Below, in pieces: positions 42,725 through 51,873 of a stretch of 64,000 nucleotides of DNA (positions within the stretch are counted from its first letter, which is position 1; every line of letters begins with the position of its first letter). The notes under the pieces were generated by a model. The model saw only the letters and a list, made by a program, of their open reading frames with translations. It had not been told where the DNA came from and searched no databases. The position numbers and the translations under genes are program-made. The stretch is from Candidatus Neomicrothrix sp. UBA2517 (GTDB lineage Bacteria > Actinomycetota > Acidimicrobiia > Acidimicrobiales > UBA8592). The stretch lies in assembly GCA_002341185.1 (NCBI GenBank), contig DDNP01000020.1, positions 95,340 to 159,339 on the forward strand. The letters are read 5' to 3'.

Positions 42725-44041
42725 TTATTTCATAGCGTTAGCTAATTGATCTAATTCGGCTACTCTTGAACCTTTTATCAGGATGACTGTATCTTCGCCT
42801 GCCCAACTATTTTCATTGAGGAAAGGCAAAGCATCTTTCCATGAGTCTACGACATCGCCTCCATATCTATGTTCTGATACTGCTATCCAGTTAATTCCGT
42901 TAGACAGTAATCTTTCCCCTATTGCTTTGTGCGCTTCTTCACTAATACTTCCGAGTTCGGCCATTGTGCCCAATACAGCGACTTTGGTTGACCGTGACGA
43001 AGAGAGAATGGTGTCAATAGCTGCATTCATTGACGTCGGGTTTGCATTATAAGAATCATTCAAAATTAAGCTTCCATTTATTAGGTATTTACTTTCCATA
43101 CGCATTGGAGATAGGTCAATGCTCAGTAATGCATCAGACAAATCTTCGAGTTTGTAACCCATGAATAATCCAGCGCTGACTGCAGCTAGGGCATTTGAGA
43201 TATTATGCACTCCAGGTATCGAAAGTTTCGTTTCGGTGCTTCCCCATGGCGAACTTATCCGAAACTTTGTTGAGAGATCTTTATTAACTTCAATCTTCGA
43301 TGCATTTACTATCCCGCTTTGAAAGCCATATGTGATGACATTTGCATCGGTTCGAACAGCCATAGAAAGCACTCGTGAGTCATCTTTATTGAGAATAGCT
43401 AGCCCGTTTGATGGAAGTTGCTCGATCAGAGCACCTTTCGTATCAGCTATTTCGTCTTCACTTTTGAAGAATTCAGTATGCGCCGAGCTAACTCTAGTAA
43501 CGATTCCAATATTTGGTTTTGCTATTTCAGATAGGTCAGCTATCTGTCTGGGTCCTCTTGCCCCCATTTCTAAAACCAGATGCTTAACGGAATTGTCAGC
43601 TGAAAGAATAGTTAGCGGTAACCCTATTTCGTTATTAAAAGAAAGCTTACTTACATGAATATTATCTAAATGCTTGAGGCATGAATGGATAATATCTTTT
43701 GTTGTTGTCTTACCTACAGAACCGGTTATGCCTATTACATCTCCACTGATTTGTTTTCTATAGAATTTAGCTAAATCCTGCAATGCTTGAAGAGTGTCAG
43801 CCACGCGAATTGCATTACCATAAGGTCTCCCTTGACTAAATAAGTGTGCCGATGCCCCCTTCTCCAATGCATTTTCTATAAATTCATGACCGTTGCGTTC
43901 GGCAATAATCGGAATAAATAGCTGGTCGCTCAGATGGGTACGGGAATCGGTGGACACTCCATCTACCAATGCTTCGGAGTTCCCAAATGCTTCACCGCCC
44001 GTTATCTCAGCTATTTCTCTTACGGTTAGTCTCATACTCAT
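42725..44041 (-). CDS. murF: UDP-MurNAc-tripeptide--D-Ala-D-Ala ligase
   Basis: A 438-residue Mur ligase that adds D-Ala-D-Ala to the peptidoglycan precursor. The N-terminal domain is followed by the P-loop GITGSVGKTTTKDI (about 107-120), then NNEIGLPLTIL, LEMGARGPRQIADL, and NDSYNANPTSMNAAI typical of MurF, and a C-terminal domain with LGTMAELG. All Mur core residues are present. The length is a little short of E. coli MurF (452), normal for the family. An M23 cell-wall peptidase gene lies directly upstream on the same strand, 35 bases away. Confidence 0.93.
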   Translation of the reverse strand: MSMRLTVREIAEITGGEAFGNSEALVDGVSTDSRTHLSDQLFIPIIAERNGHEFIENALEKGASAHLFSQGRPYGNAIRVADTLQALQDLAKFYRKQISGDVIGITGSVGKTTTKDIIHSCLKHLDNIHVSKLSFNNEIGLPLTILSADNSVKHLVLEMGARGPRQIADLSEIAKPNIGIVTRVSSAHTEFFKSEDEIADTKGALIEQLPSNGLAILNKDDSRVLSMAVRTDANVITYGFQSGIVNASKIEVNKDLSTKFRISSPWGSTETKLSIPGVHNISNALAAVSAGLFMGYKLEDLSDALLSIDLSPMRMESKYLINGSLILNDSYNANPTSMNAAIDTILSSSRSTKVAVLGTMAELGSISEEAHKAIGERLLSNGINWIAVSEHRYGGDVVDSWKDALPFLNENSWAGEDTVILIKGSRVAELDQLANAMK

Positions 44042-44076
44042 TGCTAAGCTTAGTTTCCTGACTGTTGACAGGCACG

Positions 44077-45276
44077 TTAGGGAAGATACGAAACCGGATT
44101 TACGGGCACTCCGCTTTGTCTAACTTCGAAATGTAAGTGGGGGCCAGTAGATAATCCCGTAGTTCCACAAACACCGACTTGCTCACCTGCTAGGACATAG
44201 TCATTTACTTGCGAATTAAATCCTGATAAATGGGCATACAAAGTGGAGATAGAGTTAGCATGCTGAATAATTATTGTGTAGCCGTAGCCACCGTAGTATT
44301 CAGCAGTGATAACTATTCCATCAGTGGCGGCTCGTACCGGATCTCCAGTCCAACAATTGAAATCTACACCATTGTGCATTCTCGAATAACCTAGAATAGG
44401 GTGCATTCTCATACCGAACCAAGAAGTGATGGCCCCTGGTGAAGGCAAAACCCAACCTGCTTCAGTAATCTGACCAAGTCTGGCTTCCTGCTCAGCTCTC
44501 CTTCTCGCTTCTTCTAATTCTCGAGCTATTCGTTCTTCTTCAGCTGCGATAAAATCTGTTATTTCCTTTTGTTCTTGGACAGCGGTAGACAAAACTGTAT
44601 CCCATTGCTCTCTTCGTACATCAAGCTCGGCCTTTATCTCGGCTCGGACAGCTTTTTGGGCATCTAGTTCCAGTCGGACTAGTTCCAGTTCTTCTCTTAT
44701 TGCATCTGCTTCTTCTTGAGCAACTGCTGCCTTCGTTAGAAGATAAGAGCGTTCTTCTTGAATTAACTTGAGTTGGTCCAGAATATCATTAGTGTTACTA
44801 CTGATTAAATCTAATAGTGCGATTTTGTGAGCTGCGATTGTTGCGTCCTCTGCTTCAAACCATGCTTCAGTTCTTCTATCACTCATTCCAATGTAGGATT
44901 CAACAGCATACGTCAGAGCTTTATCTTCTATCTCTTGTATTTGGTTTGCAATTGCTAGAAAGTCTTCTTGTGCTTGAATTTTTGTGTCCAGCGCAGCTTG
45001 AAGTCTTTGTTCTGCAGCTTGAGCCTTTGCTTCCTGAAGATTCACTAAATTTGTAGCTGCCTCAAGTGCAGCTACGACCTCGAGATCTTCTGCTTCCAGA
45101 AGAGCTATTTCCGCCTCGGCTGCAAGTTGTTCTTGTCGTTTAAGCTCACGTTGCTCCTTCGCTTGTTCAATTACTTCATCGTCAGTTTGAGCTACTAGAG
45201 AACTAGCAGGGAAAAGAAAAGCAACGAAGATTACAAAAATAATCATTGCTTTATATTTCGGGACGGTTTGAGTCAT
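44077..45276 (-). CDS. Secreted M23 peptidase with N-terminal coiled coil (murein hydrolase, EnvC-like)
   Basis: A protein of about 399 residues. The signal peptide (VPKYKAMIIFVIFVAFLFPA) leads to a long charged coiled coil (about 30-270, for example EQRELKRQEQLAAEAEIALL), and then a C-terminal LytM/M23 domain (about 290-395) with HNGVDF (H-x3-D zinc ligands) and HLHFEV (H-x-H), so it should be an active endopeptidase. It acts on cell-wall peptides, perhaps at division. I chose ATG at 45276; a GTG at 45321 would add 15 residues before the signal. It precedes murF on the same strand. Confidence 0.87.
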   Translation of the reverse strand: MTQTVPKYKAMIIFVIFVAFLFPASSLVAQTDDEVIEQAKEQRELKRQEQLAAEAEIALLEAEDLEVVAALEAATNLVNLQEAKAQAAEQRLQAALDTKIQAQEDFLAIANQIQEIEDKALTYAVESYIGMSDRRTEAWFEAEDATIAAHKIALLDLISSNTNDILDQLKLIQEERSYLLTKAAVAQEEADAIREELELVRLELDAQKAVRAEIKAELDVRREQWDTVLSTAVQEQKEITDFIAAEEERIARELEEARRRAEQEARLGQITEAGWVLPSPGAITSWFGMRMHPILGYSRMHNGVDFNCWTGDPVRAATDGIVITAEYYGGYGYTIIIQHANSISTLYAHLSGFNSQVNDYVLAGEQVGVCGTTGLSTGPHLHFEVRQSGVPVNPVSYLP

Positions 45277-45367
45277 ATTATTAATATTAGTTCCTCTAAT
45301 ATAACTTTCGGTAGCAGCCACGTTTGTTTTTACTATAAACAGGAAGGCTTCAGGGTACGATTATGAT

Positions 45368-46339
45368 ATGGATGATCTAGTTTTAGCCGTTGATATGCTC
45401 GCATATGAGGTGGGTTCACATAATGTGAGAAAATCTGTCATTGATGGGGTTATGCAAAGTTTACAAACTGGGTTTGTTTACACCTCTCATGATATGTCAC
45501 AGGATTTCTTGGATGAGGTTTACGGCATGCTTGGCCAGTTTTTTACGAAAACGCAAGATGTAAAGGAAGGTGCAATAGCCGATGGCACAAATGGGCAGCG
45601 TGGCTATACAGGTCTTTTAGTAGAGACTGCAGCAATCTCTGACGTTCCTGACTGGAAAGAAATGCTCAATTGGGGGAAAGATCTACCAGATGGACACCCG
45701 CTTAAACGTCGTTACCCTCATAGATTCTTCGATAACGTATTTCCTGAGGATATTGTGCCCGGAATTACGAAAACGCTGGAAGCATTCCATGCCCAAATTC
45801 TAGATTTGCAACTACGATTTCTTCGGATAATCGCAAGCGGATTAAACGCTTCAGAAGATTTCTTTGATTCCTTTGTGCCAGGTGGAGCAACTTTAACTAG
45901 AGCAATCAATTATCCTGCTATGGATCTAGCTCCGGATAGTAATCATTTATGGGCAGAAGAACACGGCGACATAAATCTAATCACTGCATTACCGAGAGCC
46001 ACTGCTCGAGGACTGCAAGTCAAAAATGTTGATCAATGGATTGACGCCACTCCCCCAGATAATCACTTGATCATCAACACAGGAATTATGCTTGAACACA
46101 TCAGTAACGGGCTAATCCCAACAGGAATCCACAGAGTCATAGCGGACGAAAACCAAAGTGACGGACGAATGTCAATAGTGCAATTTTGCCACCCTACTCC
46201 ATGGACTATTCTTTCCCCTCTTCCGAGTTGTATTGACGCTTCGAACCCCCAAAGGTACGCACCTATTACTGCAGCTGATCGACTAGATCAGGTTCTATGG
46301 GAGATAAACCTTATTGAAGATAACAGACGCATCGATTAA
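45368..46339 (+). CDS. 2-oxoglutarate/Fe(II)-dependent dioxygenase (isopenicillin N synthase-like)
   Basis: A 323-residue member of the isopenicillin N synthase/2OG oxygenase family. The iron triad is H199 and D201 in EEHGDINLI and H255 in GIHRVI; the 2-oxoglutarate-binding R-x-S is R267-M-S269. The double-stranded beta helix core is complete. N-terminal residues DDLVLAVDMLAYEVG and the FVPGGATLTRAINYP segment fit the family. Such enzymes hydroxylate or ring-close small molecules; the substrate is unknown. It is divergent from the M23 gene and begins a run of oxidative metabolism genes. Confidence 0.85.
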   Translation: MDDLVLAVDMLAYEVGSHNVRKSVIDGVMQSLQTGFVYTSHDMSQDFLDEVYGMLGQFFTKTQDVKEGAIADGTNGQRGYTGLLVETAAISDVPDWKEMLNWGKDLPDGHPLKRRYPHRFFDNVFPEDIVPGITKTLEAFHAQILDLQLRFLRIIASGLNASEDFFDSFVPGGATLTRAINYPAMDLAPDSNHLWAEEHGDINLITALPRATARGLQVKNVDQWIDATPPDNHLIINTGIMLEHISNGLIPTGIHRVIADENQSDGRMSIVQFCHPTPWTILSPLPSCIDASNPQRYAPITAADRLDQVLWEINLIEDNRRID

Positions 46340-46379
46340 AGGTTTTGCAGATGTATGACAGGAATGTGATAATAGTGCT

Positions 46380-46784
46380 GTGTCAACACTTTTAGCACAC
46401 GTCAAAATCAAGCAAGGGCTTGAAAATCATTGGGAGTCCATTGCTAAACGCGTATTTGCCGCCACTCACGAAAACGAAAATGGTTGTGTTCGCTATGAGT
46501 ATTGGAGAGGATCTTCAGAACGGTCATATTATGTACTTCTTTCATTCAAGAGTTTTGATGATTTCATGACACATCAAGTTGCTGACTACCATCACAACGT
46601 CGACTTCAGGAACTGCTTTGAAGCCTTTTCACTAGAGTGGGTCGACCCTATTGAAAACGCTTCACCTTTAAAGCAATCAGATACTTCGGGAGAGGTTAGT
46701 GCGGATAAGAGTGATCTCTGGAATCAATATGTAAAGAATCACACTGCTAAGACCCCTGAATGGTGGGTTAAACAAAGAAATTAA
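46380..46784 (+). CDS. Antibiotic biosynthesis monooxygenase (ABM)-domain protein
   Basis: A 134-residue dimeric alpha-beta barrel protein. The first 90 residues carry the ABM pattern: LLAHVKIKQGLENHWESIAK, ENENGCVRYEYWRG, SERSYYVLLSFKSFDDFMTH, and HHNVDFRNCFEAF. A C-terminal polar tail follows. Relatives act as quinol monooxygenases, heme degraders or small stress proteins. It starts with GTG at 46380, 41 bases after the dioxygenase stop, so they may form an operon. The role is unknown. Confidence 0.7.
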   Translation: MSTLLAHVKIKQGLENHWESIAKRVFAATHENENGCVRYEYWRGSSERSYYVLLSFKSFDDFMTHQVADYHHNVDFRNCFEAFSLEWVDPIENASPLKQSDTSGEVSADKSDLWNQYVKNHTAKTPEWWVKQRN

Positions 46785-46842
46785 ATAACTGGAGCTAGTG
46801 TAATTCTTTGACCGCTGACATTTTGGAAGTCATCTGATCAAA

Positions 46843-47778
46843 ATGTTAAACATGACCATAGGCTTAAGTATGGGTACTTTTGTTTCAGAAACTTTCAACG
46901 ATAATCTCTGGGAAACTGTGAATGGGTTTGATTTTGAAGACATCACATACCACAAGGCCAAAAGTCAAGGAACCGTTCGAATAGCTTTTAACAGGCCTGA
47001 AGTCCGGAATGCTTTTCGACCTTTAACAGTAGATGAACTGTATCGAGCTCTAGATCACGCCCGCATGAGCACCAACATAGGTTCCATTCTGATAACGGGA
47101 AATGGGCCATCAGCCAAGGATGGTGGATGGGCTTTTTGTTCAGGTGGTGATCAACGAATCCGAGGTAAAGATGGTTACAAATACGCTGACGGTGACTCTT
47201 CCGACTCTATTGATACTTCTAAAGTAGGACGACTTCACATTCTTGAAGTCCAGAGATTAATCCGATCTATGCCTAAACCTGTAATAGCTGTTGTCTCAGG
47301 ATGGGCAGTGGGCGGCGGCCACAGTTTACATGTAACTTGTGATCTGACTATTGCTAGTAAAGAAATGGCTAAATTTAAACAAACGGACACAGATGTAGCC
47401 AGTTTTGATGGTGGGTTTGGGAGTGCATACCTAGCTCGACAAGTTGGGCAAAAGTTTGCGCGTGAAATCTTTTTACTAGGCGATGAGTACTCAGCGGAAG
47501 AAGCAAAAGAAATGGGTATGGTCAACGCTGTCGTTACCCATTCGGAATTAGAGGATACAGCTCTGCAGTGGGCCAAAAAAATAAACAGTAAATCACCTAC
47601 TGCAAATAGGATGGCAAAGTTTGCCTTAAACCTGATTGATGATGGACTTATAGGGCAACAAATATTCGCTGGAGAAGCTACTCGCCTGGCATATATGACC
47701 GACGAAGCTCAAGAGGGTCGCGATGCTTTTTTGGAAAAAAGAGATCCTGATTGGAGTTCATACCCTTATCATTTTTAG
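46843..47778 (+). CDS. menB: 1,4-Dihydroxy-2-naphthoyl-CoA synthase (MenB)
   Basis: A 311-residue crotonase that closes the second ring in menaquinone synthesis. Actinobacterial MenB text is plain: ITYHKAKSQGTVRIAFNRPE, RNAFRPLTVDELYRALDHA, DGGWAFCSGGDQRIRGKDGY, VSGWAVGGGHSLHVTCDL, and DVASFDGGFGSAYLARQVG, with the catalytic and oxyanion residues present. It ends SSYPYHF, as MenB does. The start is unclear: ATG at 46843, 46852 or 46870 are all in frame with no strong binding site; the shortest best fits the family. No other men gene is in the window. Menaquinone fits an actinobacterium. Confidence 0.93.
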   Translation: MLNMTIGLSMGTFVSETFNDNLWETVNGFDFEDITYHKAKSQGTVRIAFNRPEVRNAFRPLTVDELYRALDHARMSTNIGSILITGNGPSAKDGGWAFCSGGDQRIRGKDGYKYADGDSSDSIDTSKVGRLHILEVQRLIRSMPKPVIAVVSGWAVGGGHSLHVTCDLTIASKEMAKFKQTDTDVASFDGGFGSAYLARQVGQKFAREIFLLGDEYSAEEAKEMGMVNAVVTHSELEDTALQWAKKINSKSPTANRMAKFALNLIDDGLIGQQIFAGEATRLAYMTDEAQEGRDAFLEKRDPDWSSYPYHF

Positions 47779-47786
47779 GAAGTTCA

Positions 47787-49058
47787 CTAACGCTTATCAA
47801 AAGTAACGTAAAGTTCCTTGAAAGACCGAAGTGTAAAGTTGGTATGGTGTTGAAAACTATTCTTACCTTCAGCGAATTCAATGTTTTCAATCCGCTGAAG
47901 AAGTAGTTTTGTGGCAATATTTTGTTCCAACCTTGTCAGACCTGCACCAGGGCAATGCGTTTCACCTATTGAAAAAGCTAGATGCTTATTCGCATTCGTA
48001 CGATCCAAATCAATATCGAACGGACAGTTGAACTGATCTGCATCCCTATTTGCAGCGGCATATCGCATGTGAATGTGCGAGCCCTTGGGGATAGAAACTC
48101 CATCGATTTCTACCTCTTCAACTGTGTGACGATCCATACCTTGCGTTGGAGATTCCAATCTTAATACTTCTTCTACAAATGTTGTCACTTTTTGAGGGTT
48201 ATCAACCAATGCGCTCTGCAGGTTCGGATTTTGGATGAGCATCCAAAGCCCAGACGTAAGTGCAAATGTTGTCGTTTCATTTCCCCCTATATATAGGTGA
48301 TCGATTATGTTAATTATTTCGGTGTCACTTAACATTCTTGTCTCAGATTGAAGATTTACAGGTGTATGAACTAGGTAATTGACTACATCAGCACGAGGGT
48401 TGTCTTTGGGATTATTTCTACGGTCTTGAATTTGTTCAAAGATGTAATGCTGGAATTCAACCATTAATCGAGAGACTTCACGCTCCTCTTCTACATTTAA
48501 CTGAAGTGAGAAAGGAGCAACCCATGCTTCACTCCATATTTTTAAATCATTAAGGTCTTCAAGAGGAAAGCCCATCATCGCAGTTATTACCATTGAAGGT
48601 AATAACTCAGCGAATTGCGATACATACTCGACTTCCCCATCATCAATCCAGCGGTCTATCAAATCATTCGCTGTTTTGGTTATGAGGTCTGTCTGTTCTT
48701 TGGATCCGGTAACTGAAAAAAAGTGATCAACCATGTCTCGATAGCGTCGATGATTTGGCGGATTTGAACCAAGAATCGATTGTTTGGGCCATCCGTTTTG
48801 TGCGAAGTAATCTTGCGCTTGTTTATCTGCTATGAGAGGCCTCGATTTGCCTGCCCCACGTCTGAAAGTATCTGTTTTTCGAAGAATCTGGTGAATATCT
48901 TGGTAGCGAGTAAGAAAATAAGTATCTGTATCAGGAACATGATACACAGGACACTCTGATCGTAAAAGGTCGTAAGTAGGGTACCAATTCTCAATAGTCT
49001 CAGGAGCGAACACATCGACGTCGGCTATTGACTTTGGTGATGCAGATTTATTTTCCAT
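47787..49058 (-). CDS. Cytochrome P450
   Basis: A 423-residue soluble bacterial P450. The I-helix motif is IGGNETTT, the K-helix ExxR is in EEVLRLES, and the heme Cys (about residue 369) lies in AFSIGETHCPGAGLTR. It begins with a PTYDLLRSECPVYHV substrate-entry segment. The heme-binding loop FSIGETHC differs a little from the FGxGxHxC consensus (Ser for Gly) but keeps the Cys. It is convergent with menB and divergent from the RidA gene. Ferredoxin and reductase partners are not in the window; the substrate is unknown, with a lipid or steroid possible from context. Confidence 0.9.
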   Translation of the reverse strand: MENKSASPKSIADVDVFAPETIENWYPTYDLLRSECPVYHVPDTDTYFLTRYQDIHQILRKTDTFRRGAGKSRPLIADKQAQDYFAQNGWPKQSILGSNPPNHRRYRDMVDHFFSVTGSKEQTDLITKTANDLIDRWIDDGEVEYVSQFAELLPSMVITAMMGFPLEDLNDLKIWSEAWVAPFSLQLNVEEEREVSRLMVEFQHYIFEQIQDRRNNPKDNPRADVVNYLVHTPVNLQSETRMLSDTEIINIIDHLYIGGNETTTFALTSGLWMLIQNPNLQSALVDNPQKVTTFVEEVLRLESPTQGMDRHTVEEVEIDGVSIPKGSHIHMRYAAANRDADQFNCPFDIDLDRTNANKHLAFSIGETHCPGAGLTRLEQNIATKLLLQRIENIEFAEGKNSFQHHTNFTLRSFKELYVTFDKR

Positions 49059-49144
49059 ATATCCCCCTGGTTCAGATTAGCAAGTTATCCATTATTTTCA
49101 ATGAATCGTTAGTAGTAGCAAGCCGATCATGGCACTATGGGGAC

Positions 49145-49528
49145 ATGAACTACAAGATAAACCCAAGAACCATTAACTCACCTGCAGCAAACTATAGCCA
49201 TGCGGTCCTCTCCACGAATCCACAAAAAATTATGCACACATCCGGAGTCGTCCCAGTCGCAACTGACGGGCACACTCCAACTGCTATTGGAGATCAAGCT
49301 GATCTAGTATGGGTGAATATATCCGAAATCCTTAATGAAGCCCACCTAGAGCTTTCTGACATCGTTTCGATCGCCACCTATGTTGTTCAGGGTAATGATT
49401 TAGGAGAAGCTATGAGATCAAGAGATGAGAATCTACAAGGGCATAAACCTGCTTCTACCCTGGTTGTGGTTCCAGAACTTGCTAAACCTGAGTGGTTAAT
49501 AGAAATTGCTGTTGTAGCAGTCAAATAA
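49145..49528 (+). CDS. RidA family (YjgF) protein
   Basis: A 127-residue RidA-like protein, which as a class hydrolyses reactive enamines/imines. It shows MHTSGVVPVATDG, GDQADLVWVNISEILNEA, HLELSDIVSIATYVV and PASTLVVVPELAKPEWLIEIA. The Arg usual for imine deaminase (in the R-x-C/R-x-E region near the C-terminus) is replaced: HKPASTLVVV has no Arg before the terminal strand, so it may belong to a non-deaminase subgroup. Start at 49145 because the longer upstream frame overlaps the P450 start. It lies between two P450 genes. Confidence 0.78.
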   Translation: MNYKINPRTINSPAANYSHAVLSTNPQKIMHTSGVVPVATDGHTPTAIGDQADLVWVNISEILNEAHLELSDIVSIATYVVQGNDLGEAMRSRDENLQGHKPASTLVVVPELAKPEWLIEIAVVAVK

Positions 49529-49544
49529 CGATGACCAATTAATT

Positions 49545-50825
49545 TTATGGAATTACGTCGTAACTGACATGTAACTCTTTAAGCCCACGCAAGACGAAAG
49601 ATTCTTCGTATTCGTACTTGTTCTTAGCCTCCACTAGCTGAATATTTTTTATGTTCGCGAGGAGCAATTGAATAGCGATACGTGCCTCTTTCCTAGCAAG
49701 TAAAGCGCCTATGCAGTAGTGTTCGCCATGACCGAAAGCTAAGTGTTCTCTTGCGTTCTCTCTATCAACAAGAAAGTCATCGGGATTATCAAATATCTCC
49801 GGATCTCTATTAGCGGCAGCATATATGACCCATAGATGATCTCCGGCTTTAATTTCAACACCATTAACTTTTGTGTCTTCCTTTGCCATTCGGAATAGTC
49901 CACCTACCGGAGCTTCGAATCTAAGACCCTCTTCAATAAAGTTATCTATCAACTCTGGATTACTTCGCAACTTATCTTCAAGCTCGCTATCCACTGCAAG
50001 TCTATGAATTAAGTTTGTAAGTAATTTAGTTGTGGTTTCATTGCCAGCTACTAGAAATTGTTGAAGCATTGAAAGCATTTCTGCGTCGTTTAGCTCTTCA
50101 TCATTTACTTCGGCGGTAGCAACGTCTGAGATAATGTCCTCTGTTGGGTTAGTTCTACGCTCAATGAGTAAATTCCCAAAAAATTCATTAAACCCTTTGA
50201 GTGAAATTAGGTAATCTTTAACTTTCTCGATACTAGGGTCAGGATTTCCTACGGGCATTACTAAGTCATCTGACCATTTTTTAAATGTGTCAAGATCGTC
50301 AATTCCGACTCCCAAAGCTTTGGCAATAATCGTCATCGGAAGCCCTACTGCAAATTCCGAGACAACTTCCATTTCGGTCTTTTCCCGTATTGGTCCTAAC
50401 AAATCTATTGTTACCTGTTCGATCATAGGTTCCATCCCTTTTAGGCGGCTTGGCCTAAATGCACGGTTCACTGCTTTTCGTTGCCGACGATGCTCGGGAG
50501 GGTCAGCATTCAGCAGAACGGCAGCATTCGCTGCATTTGCAAGGAATGTTTCAAAGTATTGAGCCATCTCCGGATCCTTTGCTAGTTCCTCCATTGCAAT
50601 CGCAAAACCATTTCGACCATCTCTTGGCCCAGTGGGAGAGAGAGAAGAAAAACGATCTGTATCGTGCAATAGTTCCATGACATCGTCATATCTAGTGCAT
50701 ACCCATGCCCCTAGTTTGTCGCTGAAGTGGATTGGTGACTCTTGTCGTAATTCAGAAAAGATGGGATAAGGGCAACCTATCGCCTCTTGATCTCTCGCTA
50801 TTAAAGCGTCTAATTGATCTGTCAC
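49545..50825 (-). CDS. Cytochrome P450
   Basis: A 426-residue bacterial P450. The I-helix is VAGNETTTKLL, the ExxR is in EEGLRFEAP, and the heme-ligand Cys (about residue 371) lies in LAFGHGEHYCIGALLAR, a textbook FGxGxHxC. The GTG start at 50825 has AAAGGAG about five bases before it. It is close to the P450 at 47787 but differs in the heme loop and helices, so the two are paralogues rather than a recent duplicate. A decayed SDR fragment lies just upstream. Its substrate is unknown. Confidence 0.9.
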   Translation of the reverse strand: MTDQLDALIARDQEAIGCPYPIFSELRQESPIHFSDKLGAWVCTRYDDVMELLHDTDRFSSLSPTGPRDGRNGFAIAMEELAKDPEMAQYFETFLANAANAAVLLNADPPEHRRQRKAVNRAFRPSRLKGMEPMIEQVTIDLLGPIREKTEMEVVSEFAVGLPMTIIAKALGVGIDDLDTFKKWSDDLVMPVGNPDPSIEKVKDYLISLKGFNEFFGNLLIERRTNPTEDIISDVATAEVNDEELNDAEMLSMLQQFLVAGNETTTKLLTNLIHRLAVDSELEDKLRSNPELIDNFIEEGLRFEAPVGGLFRMAKEDTKVNGVEIKAGDHLWVIYAAANRDPEIFDNPDDFLVDRENAREHLAFGHGEHYCIGALLARKEARIAIQLLLANIKNIQLVEAKNKYEYEESFVLRGLKELHVSYDVIP

Positions 50826-50845
50826 ATTAGCTCCTTTTGTATTGT

Positions 50846-50985
50846 CTAAATATTAGTCATACTGCCGTCAACTCTTAAAGTTTGCCCGATTATATAGCTT
50901 GCTAGGGTGGTGCAAGAAAGCAAGCTGATTCGCAATCTCGTCAGCAGTTACCTCTGGCAAGTACCGCTTGAATCTTTAGATTTGA
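50846..50985 (-). pseudogene. Decayed C-terminal fragment of an SDR gene
   Basis: In the gap between the P450 and the intact SDR, the minus strand reads RYLPEVTADEIANQLAFL, and after a one-base frameshift LASYIIGQTLRVDGSMTNI then TAG (50846-50848). This matches the C-terminus of the intact neighbour at 51052 (EEIANVICFLASDLASYVTG, QVIRVDGG). No start or catalytic domain remains, so it is a broken copy. It was probably a tandem SDR gene in front of the P450, whose start is 21 bases beyond the remnant's stop. Confidence 0.7.
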
Positions 50986-51051
50986 CATTTACTAGACCAT
51001 CACTCTAATCAACGAAATAATCCCTCATGCACCTTCGGGAAGAGGTTTCGT

Positions 51052-51804
51052 CTATAGGTTGAGCATACCTCCATCGACTCTAATGACTTGACCAGTCACA
51101 TAGGAAGCAAGGTCGGAAGCGAGGAAACAGATCACATTTGCGATCTCCTCTGGTGTCCCCCATTTGCCCAAAGGAACTCTCTTGACGAAATTCTCCAAGA
51201 CGTTCTCTTCTCCGAGAAGTTCAAAGGTAGGTTCCCACATCTCGGTCAGGCATAATCCGGGTGCACACGCATTGACTCGCACTCCCTTGTTAGCCCATTC
51301 ATTAGAGAGGTTCTTGGTCAGTGTGTTCAGTCCCCCCTTTGATGCAGCATAGGCTCCTTGAGTTCCTCCAGCTCCAGCAGCTGCTGTTGAAGTGACATTC
51401 ACAATGTTTCCCTGCGTAGCGAAGAGATCTTTGGCAAAGATCTGACACAGCATGAACACTTGACGAAGATTCACGAGAAGTGTTTCATCAATCGCTTGAG
51501 CTGTTGCTCGATGTGCTGGTTCGTTCCGTTCGACAGCGGCATTGTTTACGAGAATATTGATCTTCTCGAACTTCTCTATTGTTTGAGTCCTGATCAGCTC
51601 AATGCTTCGGTCAGCTGCTAAGTCGCAATCGATAACAAGAGCTTCGTTCTGCAAATCATCAGCAATCGCTTTCAGCTTGTCTTTACTTCGAGAAACGAGA
51701 ACAACATTCGCTCCTCTTGCGTCTAGCTGCCTAACTGTGGCCTCTCCGATTCCTCGACTTGCACCAGTTACTACAGCGACTTTCCCTTGCATGTTGTAGT
51801 CCAT
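51052..51804 (-). CDS. SDR family oxidoreductase (FabG-like)
   Basis: A 250-residue short-chain dehydrogenase. It has TGASRGIGEA near residues 11-20, LVSRSKDKL (Ser-Arg after beta-2, favouring NADPH), LVNNAAVE, Ser in NVTSTAAAG, YAASK, CAPGLCLTEMW and the C-terminal GQVIRVDGGM. The start is ATG at 51804 because AGGGGAG lies five bases before it; an open frame continues to 51894 and would overlap the divergent hydratase gene. The broken SDR copy lies just downstream. The substrate is unknown. Confidence 0.83.
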   Translation of the reverse strand: MDYNMQGKVAVVTGASRGIGEATVRQLDARGANVVLVSRSKDKLKAIADDLQNEALVIDCDLAADRSIELIRTQTIEKFEKINILVNNAAVERNEPAHRATAQAIDETLLVNLRQVFMLCQIFAKDLFATQGNIVNVTSTAAAGAGGTQGAYAASKGGLNTLTKNLSNEWANKGVRVNACAPGLCLTEMWEPTFELLGEENVLENFVKRVPLGKWGTPEEIANVICFLASDLASYVTGQVIRVDGGMLNL

Positions 51805-51873
51805 TCGTCTCCCCTCTTTATTCATTTTGCTATCTATAAAGCAAAGTAGTTCTGATGATGGCACAATGGAGAC

